A stretch of DNA of 64,000 bases from Rhodococcus rhodnii (GCA_000720375.1 JOAA01000003.1:310001-374000); one strand, 5' to 3'; shown: positions 52,563 to 62,422, numbered from the stretch's first letter. Made by a program: numbers and translations. The notes: generated by a model from the sequence alone, not told the origin.

Positions 52563-53036
52563 ATGAGTGAGCAGAAGCGGCTGGCCGTCGGCGATCCGGC
52601 ACCTGATTTCACCCTTCCCGACAGCACCGGCAAGCCGGTGTCGCTTTCGGACTACCGCGGCCGGTCGGTGGTCGTCTACTTCTACCCCGCCGCGGGCACG
52701 CCAGGCTGCACCAAGCAGGCGTGCGACTTCCGGGACAACCTGGCCGAGCTCAACGACGCCGGGTTCGACGTCATCGGGATCTCCCCGGACAGCCCGGCCA
52801 AGCTCGCGAAGTTCGTCGAGGCGGAAGGCCTGACCTTCCCGCTGCTGTCCGACGAGGACCGCGCGGTGATGACCAAGTGGGCCACGTTCGGCGAGAAGCA
52901 GAACTACGGCCGGACCGTGATGGGCGTGATCCGGTCGACCTTCATCGTCGACGGTGACGGAAAAATTTCGAAGGCGGCGTACAACGTCAAAGCGACGGGC
53001 CACGTCGCGAAGCTGCGCCGTGACCTGGGCGTCTAG
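52563..53036 (+). CDS. bcp: thioredoxin-dependent thiol peroxidase (Bcp family)
   Basis: This 157-residue peroxiredoxin has the PAAGTPGCTKQACDFRD active-site segment, where the first cysteine is peroxidatic and the second, five residues on, is the resolving cysteine of the Bcp/PrxQ type. GRTVMGVIRSTFIVDGDGKI is the conserved C-terminal part. It reduces hydrogen peroxide and lipid hydroperoxides in the cytoplasm with thioredoxin. ATG at 52563 fits homologue starts. Downstream lies a region of nested inverted repeats. Confidence 0.93.
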   Translation: MSEQKRLAVGDPAPDFTLPDSTGKPVSLSDYRGRSVVVYFYPAAGTPGCTKQACDFRDNLAELNDAGFDVIGISPDSPAKLAKFVEAEGLTFPLLSDEDRAVMTKWATFGEKQNYGRTVMGVIRSTFIVDGDGKISKAAYNVKATGHVAKLRRDLGV

Positions 53037-53051
53037 GAATTTCAGTCACGC

Positions 53052-53155
53052 GGCTCAACCTTGTGACGGGCCCGTGCGTTAACGCGCTGACCTGCGCGAA
53101 GGTTGAGCCTTCGGGCAGTCAACCTGCGGTTATGCCCCGGGCGTTTCCGGGGCAT
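53052..53155 (+). promoter_or_regulatory. leader with mutually exclusive hairpins before the beta-lactamase-fold gene
   Basis: The arms GGCTCAACCTT (53052-53062) and AAGGTTGAGCC (53099-53109) pair perfectly over 11 bp around two 10-bp palindromes, ACGGGCCCGT and GCGTTAACGC. A second TCAACCT at 53119-53125 can pair with the same AGGTTGA, giving an alternative fold. A third hairpin, ATGCCCCGG/CCGGGGCAT (53132-53155), buries the proposed start codon at 53154. A terminator for bcp would explain part of this. Confidence 0.45.
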
Positions 53156-54086
53156 GAGGAGGACACAATGGACGATCGTGGCCGCCGCGGTGACGGCGGC
53201 GGCCACGTTGGGGCTCATCGGTTGTGCGGCGACCAAGGCAGGCCCCGAACCTTTACAGGAACTGCCGCTGCAGACCGGGTCGGCGGAGCAGTCGCAGGTC
53301 CCTTCGGACGGTCCGGCTCCGGTGAACGCGCCGCCGGGCAACCCGGCTCCGCCCAAAATCCCACTGGAGAAACTGGACGTCCAGCAGGTGGTCCGGGAGT
53401 TTTCACGGAACGCGGCGGCGGCCGCCGTGGTCGTCGACCATGACGCCGGCACGACGCTGATCTCCCAGGACGCCGACCGGCAGTTCTACGCGGGTTCGCT
53501 GGTCAAGCTGCTGGTCGGGGTGGATGCGATCACGCGCACTGCCAGTTCCGCCGCGACCCGCCGTGAAGTCATCAGGATGATCGAGGTCAGTGATGACGAC
53601 ATCTGCAGCCATTTCTGGGTCCAGAACGGCGGCGGTCAGGCGATCATCGGCCGGATGAGCAAACTGATGGGCCTGCAAGCCACCGAACCGCCCAAAACCA
53701 GGGCCGGCCAGTGGGGCGACACCTTGATCACCGCCAACGACGTGGTCCGGATCTACGACTACATCCTCAACGACGCGCCGTCGGTGGTCCGGATGGCGTT
53801 ACTGGGTGGCCTGACCGGCGCCGCCAAGTACGGGGCGGACGGTTTCAACCAGTACTTCGGCATCCCAGCGGTGCTCAAGGAACACCGCTGGGCCATCAAA
53901 CAGGCGTGGACCGACAACGACCAGGCGGTGTCCGTCCACACCACCGGCCTGATCGGTGGTGGCGGAGACGACTGGCAATACACCGTGATCCTGTTGACGG
54001 AGCATCCACGGCCGCAGACCTACGACGTCGCGACGCGGTCGGTCACGTCAGCCGCCAGGGCGGTGAGCTCGCTGCTGGAGCCATAA
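53154..54086 (+). CDS. beta-lactamase/transpeptidase-fold lipoprotein, probably non-classical
   Basis: The 310-residue precursor has lipobox LIGC (cysteine 24), a Pro-rich linker to about residue 75, and a serine-hydrolase domain. The S-x-x-K motif is present (SLVK, S115/K118 in YAGSLVKLLVG). The second motif reads SDDD (146) instead of SDN. The KTG position appears as HTTG in VSVHTTGLIGG, so classical beta-lactam hydrolysis is doubtful. Similar proteins in mycobacteria and streptomycetes have unknown roles. The start could be ATG 53154 or GTG 53178. Codon TTA at 53799-53801. Confidence 0.75.
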   Translation: MRRTQWTIVAAAVTAAATLGLIGCAATKAGPEPLQELPLQTGSAEQSQVPSDGPAPVNAPPGNPAPPKIPLEKLDVQQVVREFSRNAAAAAVVVDHDAGTTLISQDADRQFYAGSLVKLLVGVDAITRTASSAATRREVIRMIEVSDDDICSHFWVQNGGGQAIIGRMSKLMGLQATEPPKTRAGQWGDTLITANDVVRIYDYILNDAPSVVRMALLGGLTGAAKYGADGFNQYFGIPAVLKEHRWAIKQAWTDNDQAVSVHTTGLIGGGGDDWQYTVILLTEHPRPQTYDVATRSVTSAARAVSSLLEP

Positions 54087-54097
54087 CGCCAGGTCAG

Positions 54098-55228
54098 TCA
54101 TGTTGTACAAGGTGGTGACCAGTTGTGCATTTGGCTAAGGGACCGCACCATCACCCAGTCCGGCGCCAGTTTCATCAGGGAATTGCGCGCGGCGGCGATC
54201 ATGGGCGAGGTCGTCAGGCCGATCTTGCCCGCCTGCCTGGACATCCTCGCGATCGACTGGGTCCGGCGCAGGCGGTGGCCGTCGTACTGCGCCAGGCCGT
54301 CTCGACCTCGCAGAACGGCGCCGAGCGTGACGGCGTCCTCCAGGGCCTGGCACGCGCCCTGACCCATGTTCGGCGTCATCGCGTGCGCCGCGTCGCCAAT
54401 CAGCACGACGGGTCCGTGCACATAGGACTTGAGCTTGGGCACGTACGACAGGTCGTGCCGGAGAATCTTGTCCGGTGACGCCTCGCTGAGCAGCTGCGGG
54501 ATCGGGTCGGCCCATTCACCGAACCGGCGGCGCATTTCGGCCAGTTCACCGTCGTGGCTCGTCTGCCCGGCCGGGACGACCGCGCCGGCGAAGAAGTACA
54601 CCTGGTCCTTGGGCAACGGCACGACACCGAACTCCTCGCCCAAGCCGAAGAATTCGCCCGCCACCTCCAGCCGCTTGCCAGGGCGGTCCACGACCGTCCG
54701 CCACGCCGTCGCGCCGAAGTAGATCGGATCGGTGCCAGGCCAGAACCGAGCCCGGACAACGCTCCGCAGCCCGTCTGCGCCGACCAGCAAGTCGGCCCGT
54801 GTCTCGCCCTGGCTGTGAGTCACGACCACATGGCGTCCGTCAATCCGGGCGTCGGTGATCTTCGTACCCGTCCTCAAAGCCCCTTTTGGGACCGCTTCGA
54901 CCAAGGCCGCGTGCAGGTCCGCTCGATGTAGCGCGACGGCGGGACCGTTCAGGCGCTCCAGCTCGGCCATGGGCGTGTGGAACAGCCACCTGCCTCGAGT
55001 GTCCATGATCCCGCCGCTTCCTGCGAGCACCCCGATGTCGCGGACCTGGTCGCCAAGCCCGAGGCAGTCGAGGGCGCGCAACGCGTTCGGCCACAGCGTG
55101 AGCCCGGCGCCGACCTCAGTGAGTTTCGGTGCCTGCTCGAACACCTCGACGTCCCATCCGGCCCGCGACAGTGCGATGGCCGCCGCAAGGCCGCCGATTC
55201 CGCCACCCGCGATCACCGCAGTCGCCAC
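54098..55228 (-). CDS. FAD-dependent aromatic monooxygenase (PHBH fold)
   Basis: This 376-residue class A flavin monooxygenase has the dinucleotide fold GGGIGGLAAAIAL (8-20), the DG motif in LVGADGLRSVVRA, and GDAAHAMTPNMGQGACQALEDA, which binds the FAD ribityl chain. Relatives include salicylate- and 3-hydroxybenzoate-type hydroxylases and tailoring oxygenases. GTG at 55228 follows AGGAGGG. It is divergent from a TetR gene whose two operators fill the 43-bp gap, so induction by its substrate is likely. Confidence 0.9.
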   Translation of the reverse strand: MATAVIAGGGIGGLAAAIALSRAGWDVEVFEQAPKLTEVGAGLTLWPNALRALDCLGLGDQVRDIGVLAGSGGIMDTRGRWLFHTPMAELERLNGPAVALHRADLHAALVEAVPKGALRTGTKITDARIDGRHVVVTHSQGETRADLLVGADGLRSVVRARFWPGTDPIYFGATAWRTVVDRPGKRLEVAGEFFGLGEEFGVVPLPKDQVYFFAGAVVPAGQTSHDGELAEMRRRFGEWADPIPQLLSEASPDKILRHDLSYVPKLKSYVHGPVVLIGDAAHAMTPNMGQGACQALEDAVTLGAVLRGRDGLAQYDGHRLRRTQSIARMSRQAGKIGLTTSPMIAAARNSLMKLAPDWVMVRSLSQMHNWSPPCTT

Positions 55229-55238
55229 GGTTTCCCTC

Positions 55239-55254
55239 CTCTACACCTGTAGAG
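55239..55254. promoter_or_regulatory. TetR operator 1
   Basis: The perfect inverted repeat CTCTACA-CC-TGTAGAG lies 11 bp upstream of the monooxygenase start. Confidence 0.85.
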
Positions 55255-55256
55255 GA

Positions 55257-55272
55257 CTCTACACTTGTAGAG
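55257..55272. promoter_or_regulatory. TetR operator 2
   Basis: The perfect inverted repeat CTCTACA-CT-TGTAGAG is 18 bp centre to centre from operator 1. Its last base is the G of the TetR start codon, so binding would also repress the regulator. Confidence 0.85.
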
Positions 55273-55814
55273 TGCCTGACCGCCGAGCTGAACTGATGGA
55301 CGCAGCCATCGTCACACTCGCACGAGAAGGCATGCGAGGGCTCACGCACCGCGCCGTCGACCGGGCGGCCGGCGTCGCGGAGGGCTCGACTTCGTACTAC
55401 TTCCGCACCAGGGAAGCACTCCTGGCCGGCGTGCTCGACCACCTCGCCGAATTGAGCACCGCCGAGATCTCGGCCGTGGACGCGCAGGACATGGGAGCCG
55501 TCGCGGGGCTGATCGAACATTGGGCCACCGCCGGACGTGAGCGGATGCTCGCCCGGTTCGAACTGACGATGGAGTCGACGAGGCGGCCGGAACTGCGAGC
55601 CACCCTGCGACGGCTGGACAACCAGTTCCGGTCGATGGCCGAGGAGGTCCTGATCGCGATGAACGTACGGGACCACCGGCGCCGGGCCGCCAACCTGGTG
55701 GCGCAAATCGACGGCCTGCTTTTCGACCAGGTCGTCGGCGCTGGACCAGCCCGGACGCGCCAGGATCTGCAGGACGCGCTGGTCCCGATGTTCACATCAG
55801 CTTTCGCTGAGTAG
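55272..55814 (+). CDS. TetR-family regulator of the adjacent monooxygenase
   Basis: This 180-residue protein has a TetR helix-turn-helix at about 5-50 (LTHRAVDRAAGVAEGSTSYY) and a helical ligand domain. It starts at GTG 55272, which overlaps the second of two identical palindromes, implying autoregulation and a leaderless or near-leaderless mRNA. The same operators cover the promoter of the divergent flavin monooxygenase. The ligand is unknown, probably an aromatic substrate. Confidence 0.9.
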   Translation: MPDRRAELMDAAIVTLAREGMRGLTHRAVDRAAGVAEGSTSYYFRTREALLAGVLDHLAELSTAEISAVDAQDMGAVAGLIEHWATAGRERMLARFELTMESTRRPELRATLRRLDNQFRSMAEEVLIAMNVRDHRRRAANLVAQIDGLLFDQVVGAGPARTRQDLQDALVPMFTSAFAE

Positions 55815-55815
55815 C

Positions 55816-55844
55816 CCGGTTGTGAAGCCAGGCTTCACAACCGG
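55816..55844. terminator. bidirectional hairpin between TetR and rdgB genes
   Basis: Perfect 14-bp arms CCGGTTGTGAAGCC/GGCTTCACAACCGG around a single A fill the gap between converging genes. Confidence 0.75.
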
Positions 55845-55848
55845 CGGC

Positions 55849-56454
55849 TCAGGACGCCAGCGCACGCAGGTGCGGGAGCAGCAGGTTCAGTGCGCGACCG
55901 CGGTGTGAGATGAGGTCCTTCTCGGCCGACTCGAGCTCGGCCGAAGACCGGGTCTCGCCCTCCGGCACGAAGATCGGGTCGTAGCCGAAGCCGTTCGTGC
56001 CCCGAGCCTCACGGATGATCCGGCCTGGCCACACACCTCGGACCACCACGTCCTCCTGGCCAGGCACGACCAATGCGACGGCGCACACGAAGGCCGCTCC
56101 CCTGCGCTCGTCCGGCACGTCACCGAGCTGGTTGAGCACGAGGGTGAGGTTGGCCTCGTCGTTGCCGTGCGAACCCGCCCACCGCGCGGACAGCACGCCT
56201 GGCATGCCGTTGAGGGCGTCGACCTCCAGGCCCGAATCGTCGGCCACCGCGGGCAGGCCGGTCGCCTTGACCGCGTCGATCGCCTTCGCGTGCGCGTTCT
56301 CCTCGAACGTCGCGCCCGTCTCCGGCGCCTCGGGGTACTCGGGCACGTCGTTGAGGCTGATCACCTCGATGCCCGAGATACCGGCCGATTCCAGGATCCG
56401 GCGCATCTCCACCAGCTTCTTCGCGTTGCGGGTGGCCAGCAGCAGACGCGTCAC
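55849..56454 (-). CDS. rdgB: RdgB/HAM1 non-canonical purine NTP pyrophosphatase
   Basis: This 201-residue protein has the family N-terminus [14 protein letters not shown], the [24 protein letters not shown] segment, and [15 protein letters not shown] with SHRGRA near the end. It removes dITP, ITP and XTP from nucleotide pools. It corresponds to M. tuberculosis Rv1341 by order. The ATG overlaps the rph stop by 4 bases. Confidence 0.95.
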   Translation of the reverse strand: MTRLLLATRNAKKLVEMRRILESAGISGIEVISLNDVPEYPEAPETGATFEENAHAKAIDAVKATGLPAVADDSGLEVDALNGMPGVLSARWAGSHGNDEANLTLVLNQLGDVPDERRGAAFVCAVALVVPGQEDVVVRGVWPGRIIREARGTNGFGYDPIFVPEGETRSSAELESAEKDLISHRGRALNLLLPHLRALAS

Positions 56455-57227
56455 GACTTCGCCTTCTTCTTGCGCGGCGCGGGCTCCGGGAGTTCACCGG
56501 GGTACGGCAGGGCGAGCGCCTCGGCCTGCAGCGTGCAGAGCTTCTCGGTGCCCGCCAGGGCCAGGTCGAGCATTTGGTCCAGGGTCGTGCGGGCGAACGT
56601 GGCGCCCTCGCCGGTGCCCTGCACCTCGACCAGGGTGCCCGTGTCGGTCGCCACGACGTTCATGTCGACCTCGGCGATCGAGTCCTCCTCGTACGGCAGG
56701 TCCAGCCGGACGCGGCCGTTGACCACACCCACGCTGACCGCGGCGATCGCGCAGGACAGCGGCTTGGGGTCGGCGAGCCGGTCGGCCGCCGCGAGCCAGG
56801 TGATCGCGTCGGACAGGGCGACGTACGCGCCGGTGATCGCGGCCGTCCGGGTTCCGCCGTCAGCCTGGATCACGTCGCAGTCGATCATGATGGTGTTCTC
56901 GCCGAGCGCGGACAGGTCGATGCACGCCCGCAACGACCGTCCGATCAGCCTGCTGATCTCGTGGGTCCGGCCGCCGACGCGGCCCTTGACCGACTCGCGG
57001 TCGCCGCGCGTGTTGGTCGCCGACGGGAGCATCGCGTATTCGGCGGTCACCCAGCCGAGGCCGGAGCCGACCCGCCAGCGCGGCACGCCCTCGGTGACGC
57101 TGGCCGCGCACAAGACCTTGGTGTTGCCGAACTCGATCATGACCGATCCGGCCGGCCACTTCTGGAAGCCTCGAGTGATCCGGACTTCCCTCAGCTCGTC
57201 ATCGTTTCTGCCGTCACTTCGCGCCAC
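56451..57227 (-). CDS. rph: ribonuclease PH
   Basis: This 258-residue phosphorolytic exoribonuclease trims tRNA 3' ends. It carries [18 protein letters not shown], the substrate-binding arginine region [20 protein letters not shown] and [20 protein letters not shown], all family hallmarks. A C-terminal basic tail (APRKKKAKS) is added. It is in the order of Rv1340. It precedes rdgB with an ATGA overlap. Confidence 0.95.
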   Translation of the reverse strand: MARSDGRNDDELREVRITRGFQKWPAGSVMIEFGNTKVLCAASVTEGVPRWRVGSGLGWVTAEYAMLPSATNTRGDRESVKGRVGGRTHEISRLIGRSLRACIDLSALGENTIMIDCDVIQADGGTRTAAITGAYVALSDAITWLAAADRLADPKPLSCAIAAVSVGVVNGRVRLDLPYEEDSIAEVDMNVVATDTGTLVEVQGTGEGATFARTTLDQMLDLALAGTEKLCTLQAEALALPYPGELPEPAPRKKKAKS

Positions 57228-57250
57228 CCGGTCACCCTACGAGATGGCCA

Positions 57251-58021
57251 TCAGACCGTGTACGTGTCCCCGAGCTCGACCAGACGGGAGTCGCCACGGT
57301 AGGCCTGACGCGCCTCCGCCAGCACGGCCTCGCGGTCGGTCCACGGCGGCACATGGGTGATCAGCAGGCGCCGCACACCGGCCCGGCCGGCCAGTTCACC
57401 CGCTTGCCTGCCGGACAGATGCAGCTTTGTCGGCCGCCCTGGCTCGTGCGTCCACGACGCCTCGGCGAGCAGGACATCGGCGCCTTCAGCGAGCTCGTCG
57501 AGCGCGTCACACGGCCCGCTGTCGCCGGTGTAGACGAGGCTGCGTCCGCCGTGCGACACGCGGAAACCGTAGGCCTCACAGGGGTGGTCGACTTTTCGCG
57601 CCGTCACCTTGAACGGGCCGATCGCGACCGTGTCCTCGGCCAGCACGTGGAAGTCGAAGACGTCTGAGAGGTCCGTCGTGGCCAGTTCGGTGGCGTCCGG
57701 GGCGTACGCGCGGGCGAACCTGTCCGCGGCGTCGGTGGGCGCGTAGACCGGCAACCGCTGAGCCTTGGGGTCTTTGGAGGGCTTGGGATGGTAGCGGCGG
57801 AAGACCGTCAGCGCGGTGAAGTCCGCGCAGTGGTCGGGATGCAGGTGCGACAGCACGAGCGCGCCGAGGAGGAACGGGTCGCAGTAGCACTGCAGCTCGG
57901 CCAAAGTGCCGTTGCCAAGGTCCATTGCCATCAGGAAATCGTCAGCCTCGACCAGATATCCCGAGGCAGGCGAGTTCGGCCCGGGGACGCTTCCCGAACA
58001 GCCCAGCACGGTCAACAACAC
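57251..58021 (-). CDS. MBL-fold cAMP phosphodiesterase, Rv1339-like
   Basis: This 256-residue metallo-beta-lactamase-fold enzyme starts LTVLGCSGSVPGPNSPASGY. It has the metal motif SHLHPDHCADF, a later aspartate in VYTGDSGPCDAL and a histidine in LLITHVPPW. Its position between rph and murI matches M. tuberculosis Rv1339, reported as an atypical class II cAMP phosphodiesterase. GTG at 58021 is chosen because homologues begin just before LTVLGC; a TTG at 58054 would add 11 residues. With the gene at 3878, the window holds two putative cAMP-degrading enzymes. Confidence 0.85.
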   Translation of the reverse strand: MLLTVLGCSGSVPGPNSPASGYLVEADDFLMAMDLGNGTLAELQCYCDPFLLGALVLSHLHPDHCADFTALTVFRRYHPKPSKDPKAQRLPVYAPTDAADRFARAYAPDATELATTDLSDVFDFHVLAEDTVAIGPFKVTARKVDHPCEAYGFRVSHGGRSLVYTGDSGPCDALDELAEGADVLLAEASWTHEPGRPTKLHLSGRQAGELAGRAGVRRLLITHVPPWTDREAVLAEARQAYRGDSRLVELGDTYTV

Positions 58022-58058
58022 GGTGCATAGCGTTACATACGGGCGTGCCAACAACGGG

Positions 58059-58865
58059 TCAATTTCGCACCATCGGCCTAACTGCGCTCACTTCCAGCCC
58101 AAGGAAACGGCGGGACAACCGGTGGAACGGGGCGACTGGACCGGTGGCCAGAAATTCGTGCCTGGGCTCCTCATCAGCGGATTCGCGCAGCAAGTCCCGT
58201 TCGGTGAGCACGCGAACCACGTCTTTCGCGGTCTCCTCCGCGCACGACACCTGCGTGACCCCGTCGCCCATCACGATCTGTAACACGCCGGTCAGCAGCG
58301 GGTAGTGCGTGCACCCGAGGATCATCGTGTCGACGTCGGCGCGCTGCAGCGGCTCCAGGTAGCTCTGGGCCAGACCCAGCACCTGGCGCCCGGACGTGAC
58401 CCCGCGTTCGACGAACTCCGCGAAGCGCGGGCACGGCGCGGCCGTCACGGTCACGTCCTTCACCGCGGCGAACGCGTCCTGGTACGCCTCCGAACGGATC
58501 GTGCCGATGGTGCCGATCACGCCGACCCGGCCCGTTCGGGTGGTCGCAACCGCGCGCCTCACGGCGGGCAGGACGACCTCGACGACCGGGACGGAGTAGC
58601 GCTCGCGGGCATCCCGCAGGCACGCCGATGAGGCCGTGTTGCAGGCGATCACCAACAGCTTCACGCCGCTGTCGACGAGGTTGTCCATGATCGACAGAGC
58701 GTGGGCCCGTACTTCGGCGATCGGTTTGGGGCCGTACGGCGAGAATTCCGTGTCGCCGATGTAGCGCAATCGTTCGGCCGGCAACTGGTCACGGATCGCG
58801 CGGGCGACCGTGAGCCCTCCGACGCCGGAGTCGAAGATCCCGATCGGCGAGTCCGCGGAGATCAA
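58059..58865 (-). CDS. murI: glutamate racemase
   Basis: This 268-residue enzyme makes D-glutamate for peptidoglycan. It has the two catalytic cysteine motifs ACNTAS and GCTHYP, and [12 protein letters not shown] with the acidic partner near the N-terminus. A TTG at 58865 is the likely start: GGAG lies 8 bases upstream and it overlaps the rhomboid stop (TTGA). The longer frame from 58940 runs inside the rhomboid gene. The order matches Rv1338. Confidence 0.95.
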   Translation of the reverse strand: MISADSPIGIFDSGVGGLTVARAIRDQLPAERLRYIGDTEFSPYGPKPIAEVRAHALSIMDNLVDSGVKLLVIACNTASSACLRDARERYSVPVVEVVLPAVRRAVATTRTGRVGVIGTIGTIRSEAYQDAFAAVKDVTVTAAPCPRFAEFVERGVTSGRQVLGLAQSYLEPLQRADVDTMILGCTHYPLLTGVLQIVMGDGVTQVSCAEETAKDVVRVLTERDLLRESADEEPRHEFLATGPVAPFHRLSRRFLGLEVSAVRPMVRN

Positions 58866-59518
58866 GCCGGCAACTCCGGGACCGCGGGGCCGGCCTGCTC
58901 GATCTTGCCCTTGCCGCGGTTGGCGCGAGAAGTGAGCCATGCGGTCAGCACGCCGGCCAGCGCCCCGAAGAGGTGGCCCTGCCAGGAGATCTGCGGGTTA
59001 CCAGGAAGCACGCCCAGCAGCGTACTTCCCCAGTACAGGAACAACGCGACGGCCACCGCGAGCTGTTTGAGGCTGCGGTTGAAGATGCCACGCACCAACA
59101 GGAAGGCCAGCCAGCCGAACGCGAGGCCGGAAGCACCGACCGTGACCACGTCCGAGGGCGCGGTCAGCCAGACACCCAATCCGCTGACCAGCCAGATGGT
59201 CACGGTCACCGCGATCCACTGGCCCAATCCGCCGGCCATCGCCAGGAAACCGAACACCAGCACCGGAAGCGTGTTGCTGAACAGGTGGCTCCAGCCGGAG
59301 TGCAGCAACGGCGCCCAGATCACGCCGTCCAGCCCGGACCATGACCGGGCGACGATCCCCCAGCGGTCCAGGTCCACCGGCAGGATCAGGTCCACCAGTT
59401 CGACCAGGTACATCAACGCGGTGAAGCCGAGGACCACCAACACCGCCTGTTTCGGGTTGGGCGGCACGACCCGGTTCACCGGGCCGGGAGCGGCGGGCAC
59501 AGCAGGCAAAGTGGTCAC
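58862..59518 (-). CDS. rhomboid-family intramembrane serine protease (copy 1)
   Basis: This 218-residue polytopic protein has about six helices. The catalytic serine is in GASGLAFGW and the histidine in GHLFGALAG, the rhomboid dyad. [13 protein letters not shown] is the conserved H-x2-N-type motif. It cleaves membrane proteins within the bilayer; substrates are unknown. It corresponds to Rv1337 by position and is coupled to murI. A paralogue follows upstream, 54 bp away. Confidence 0.92.
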   Translation of the reverse strand: MTTLPAVPAAPGPVNRVVPPNPKQAVLVVLGFTALMYLVELVDLILPVDLDRWGIVARSWSGLDGVIWAPLLHSGWSHLFSNTLPVLVFGFLAMAGGLGQWIAVTVTIWLVSGLGVWLTAPSDVVTVGASGLAFGWLAFLLVRGIFNRSLKQLAVAVALFLYWGSTLLGVLPGNPQISWQGHLFGALAGVLTAWLTSRANRGKGKIEQAGPAVPELPA

Positions 59519-59572
59519 ACTTCGAGGCTACGTCGCCGATCCGGCCCCGCAATCAGGTGAAACCCTGGCTTT

Positions 59573-60244
59573 TCATCCGGGAAAACTGGGTTTCCGGGTG
59601 GCTTGTTTCAACGACCGGCCGACCAGCCACGCCGCCACGATGCCGCCGATGGCGCCGCACAGGTGCCCTTCCCAGGAGATTCCCGGCTGGTTCGGCAGCA
59701 CGCCCCAGAGCACCGAGCCGTAGATCGCGAAGACCACGACGGCGATCAGGATCTGCGGGATGCTGCGCACGAACAAGCCGCGGACCAACACGAACGTCAA
59801 GAACCCGAACACCACTCCGGACGCGCCGATATGGATGCCCGGCGCACCGATCAGGAACGTGCCGACCCCGCTGAACAGCCAGATGATCGCGGTGACGCCG
59901 ATGAACTGGCCCAATCCGCCGGCCGTGGCGAGCAGGCCGAGGACAAGGAACGGGACCGAGTTGGCGATCAGGTGGTCCCAGCCGCCGTGCAGCAGCGGAG
60001 CCCAGATGATGCCGTCCCACTCGTCGATCTCACGTGGCCAGATGCCATGCAGATCCAGCCTGCCGCCGAGGACCGTGTCGACGCCCTCGATCGCCCACAG
60101 CAGCGCGACGAAACCCACGACCACGATGAGCGCCTGCAGCGGGTGCGGCGGGATGATCCGCTTGGCTGGCGGAGTAGGCGGTTTGGGTGGTCGCGGATTC
60201 TGACCCCATGGCTCATCCGGCCGCGGGAATCCACTGGGCTCCAT
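59573..60244 (-). CDS. rhomboid-family intramembrane serine protease (copy 2)
   Basis: This 223-residue paralogue of the downstream rhomboid has the same motifs: GASGVVFGF with the catalytic serine, GHLCGAIGG with the histidine, and HGGWDHLIANSVP. A Pro-rich cytoplasmic N-terminus (1-28) precedes the first helix. The pair arose by tandem duplication, absent from the M. tuberculosis locus. GATACT (60258-60253, minus strand) lies 8 bases before the ATG, suggesting a leaderless or very short leader mRNA. The divergent SMP-30 start is only a few bases away. Confidence 0.9.
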   Translation of the reverse strand: MEPSGFPRPDEPWGQNPRPPKPPTPPAKRIIPPHPLQALIVVVGFVALLWAIEGVDTVLGGRLDLHGIWPREIDEWDGIIWAPLLHGGWDHLIANSVPFLVLGLLATAGGLGQFIGVTAIIWLFSGVGTFLIGAPGIHIGASGVVFGFLTFVLVRGLFVRSIPQILIAVVVFAIYGSVLWGVLPNQPGISWEGHLCGAIGGIVAAWLVGRSLKQATRKPSFPG

Positions 60245-60265
60245 GAAATGACAGTATCCCTGTTC

Positions 60266-61123
60266 GTGACTGATCGTTTCGAGATCGCGGTGCGCGCCGA
60301 GGCCACCCTCGGCGAAGGGCCGACCTGGGACGCCATGACGTCGACTCTGCTGTGGGTCGACATCCTCGCTCCGCAGATCCACCGGTGGAGCCCGTCGACG
60401 GGCGTGAACGAGACCATGGCCGCGCCGATGGACGTCGGCGCCGCGAAGCCGCGCGCGGGCGGCGGGCTGGTGCTGAACCTCCGTGACGGGGTCGCGATCG
60501 TCGATTCCGCAGGTGAACAGCGGTGGCTCGTCTATTGGGCCAGGGACGGCGTGCGCGGCAACGACGCCGGAGTCGACGCGGCGGGACGGCTGTGGGCGGG
60601 CACCATGCGGTACGACACCGCCGAGGGCGGCGGGTGGCTGGCGCGGGTCGAGCCGAACGGCAAGGCGAGCATGGTGCTCGAAAAAGTGTCCATCAGCAAC
60701 GGCATCGGCTGGAGCCCGGACAACACCCGGATGTACTACGCGGACACGCCAACTGGACTGATCGAGGTGTTCGACTACGACCTCGACTCCGGGACGGTCT
60801 CGTCGCGGCGCCCGTTCGCTGACGTCGACGGCTCCCCTGACGGTCTGTGCGTGGACGCCGATGGGTGCGTATGGGTGGCGCTGTGGGGTGACGGCCAGGT
60901 GCGCCGCTACACGCCCGACGGCAAGTTGCTCAGCACGGTCATCGTGCCCGCACGCAACACGACGGCATGTTGCTTCGGCGGGGACCGGCTCACGGACCTC
61001 TACATCACGACCGCGCGCGTCGGGATGACCGAGACCGACCTCAAGCGCGAGCCGCTGTCCGGGTCGGTGTTCGTGATCCCGGACGCCGGATCAGGCCTGC
61101 CGTCCACTGCTTTCGCAGGCTGA
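60266..61123 (+). CDS. SMP-30/gluconolactonase-like six-bladed propeller hydrolase
   Basis: This 285-residue protein has the SMP-30 landmarks: LGEGPTWD with the metal-binding glutamate, GVRGNDAGVDAAGRLWAGTM, ISNGIGWSPDNTRMYYAD and DGSPDGLCVDADGCVWVALW. It would open a sugar lactone or similar ester with a divalent metal. The start could be GTG 60266, which fits the usual family N-terminus, or ATG 60248, which lies only 3 bases from the divergent rhomboid start. It is an insertion relative to the mycobacterial gene order and is read in the opposite direction. Confidence 0.88.
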   Translation: MTDRFEIAVRAEATLGEGPTWDAMTSTLLWVDILAPQIHRWSPSTGVNETMAAPMDVGAAKPRAGGGLVLNLRDGVAIVDSAGEQRWLVYWARDGVRGNDAGVDAAGRLWAGTMRYDTAEGGGWLARVEPNGKASMVLEKVSISNGIGWSPDNTRMYYADTPTGLIEVFDYDLDSGTVSSRRPFADVDGSPDGLCVDADGCVWVALWGDGQVRRYTPDGKLLSTVIVPARNTTACCFGGDRLTDLYITTARVGMTETDLKREPLSGSVFVIPDAGSGLPSTAFAG

Positions 61124-61148
61124 CAGGCCTGGCCCAACAGATGCGCCA

Positions 61149-62102
<954 letters not shown>

Positions 62103-62375
62103 TCAGCCGCCGGCGACCGCGGGAAGGATCGTCACCGTGTCGCCGTCGGAGACCTTGGCCTCAAGGCCGCCGGCGAACCGGACGTCCTCGTCGTTGACGT
62201 ACACGTTGACGAACCGGTGCAGCGTGCCTTCCTTGACCAGACGGGTCTTCAGGCCGCCGTGGCGGGCCTCCAGATCGTCGATGATCTCGGCGACCGTGCT
62301 GCCGCTGGCCTCGACGGCCTTCTCGCCACCGGTGTGGGTGCGCAGGATGGTCGGGATGGAAACGGTCACAGCCAT
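62103..62375 (-). CDS. cysO: sulfur-carrier protein CysO (MoaD/ThiS fold)
   Basis: This 90-residue ubiquitin-like protein ends in AVAGG; the C-terminal Gly-Gly is the site of thiocarboxylation. EKAVEASGSTVAEIIDDLEARHGG and SDGDTVTILPAVAGG are typical of the family. It carries sulfur to CysM and starts 47 bases after mec. Equivalent to Rv1335. Confidence 0.95.
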   Translation of the reverse strand: MAVTVSIPTILRTHTGGEKAVEASGSTVAEIIDDLEARHGGLKTRLVKEGTLHRFVNVYVNDEDVRFAGGLEAKVSDGDTVTILPAVAGG

Positions 62376-62422
62376 GGGAATCCTCCGGGCTTCGGGTTTG
62401 AAAACGGCGCGATGCGATCGGC

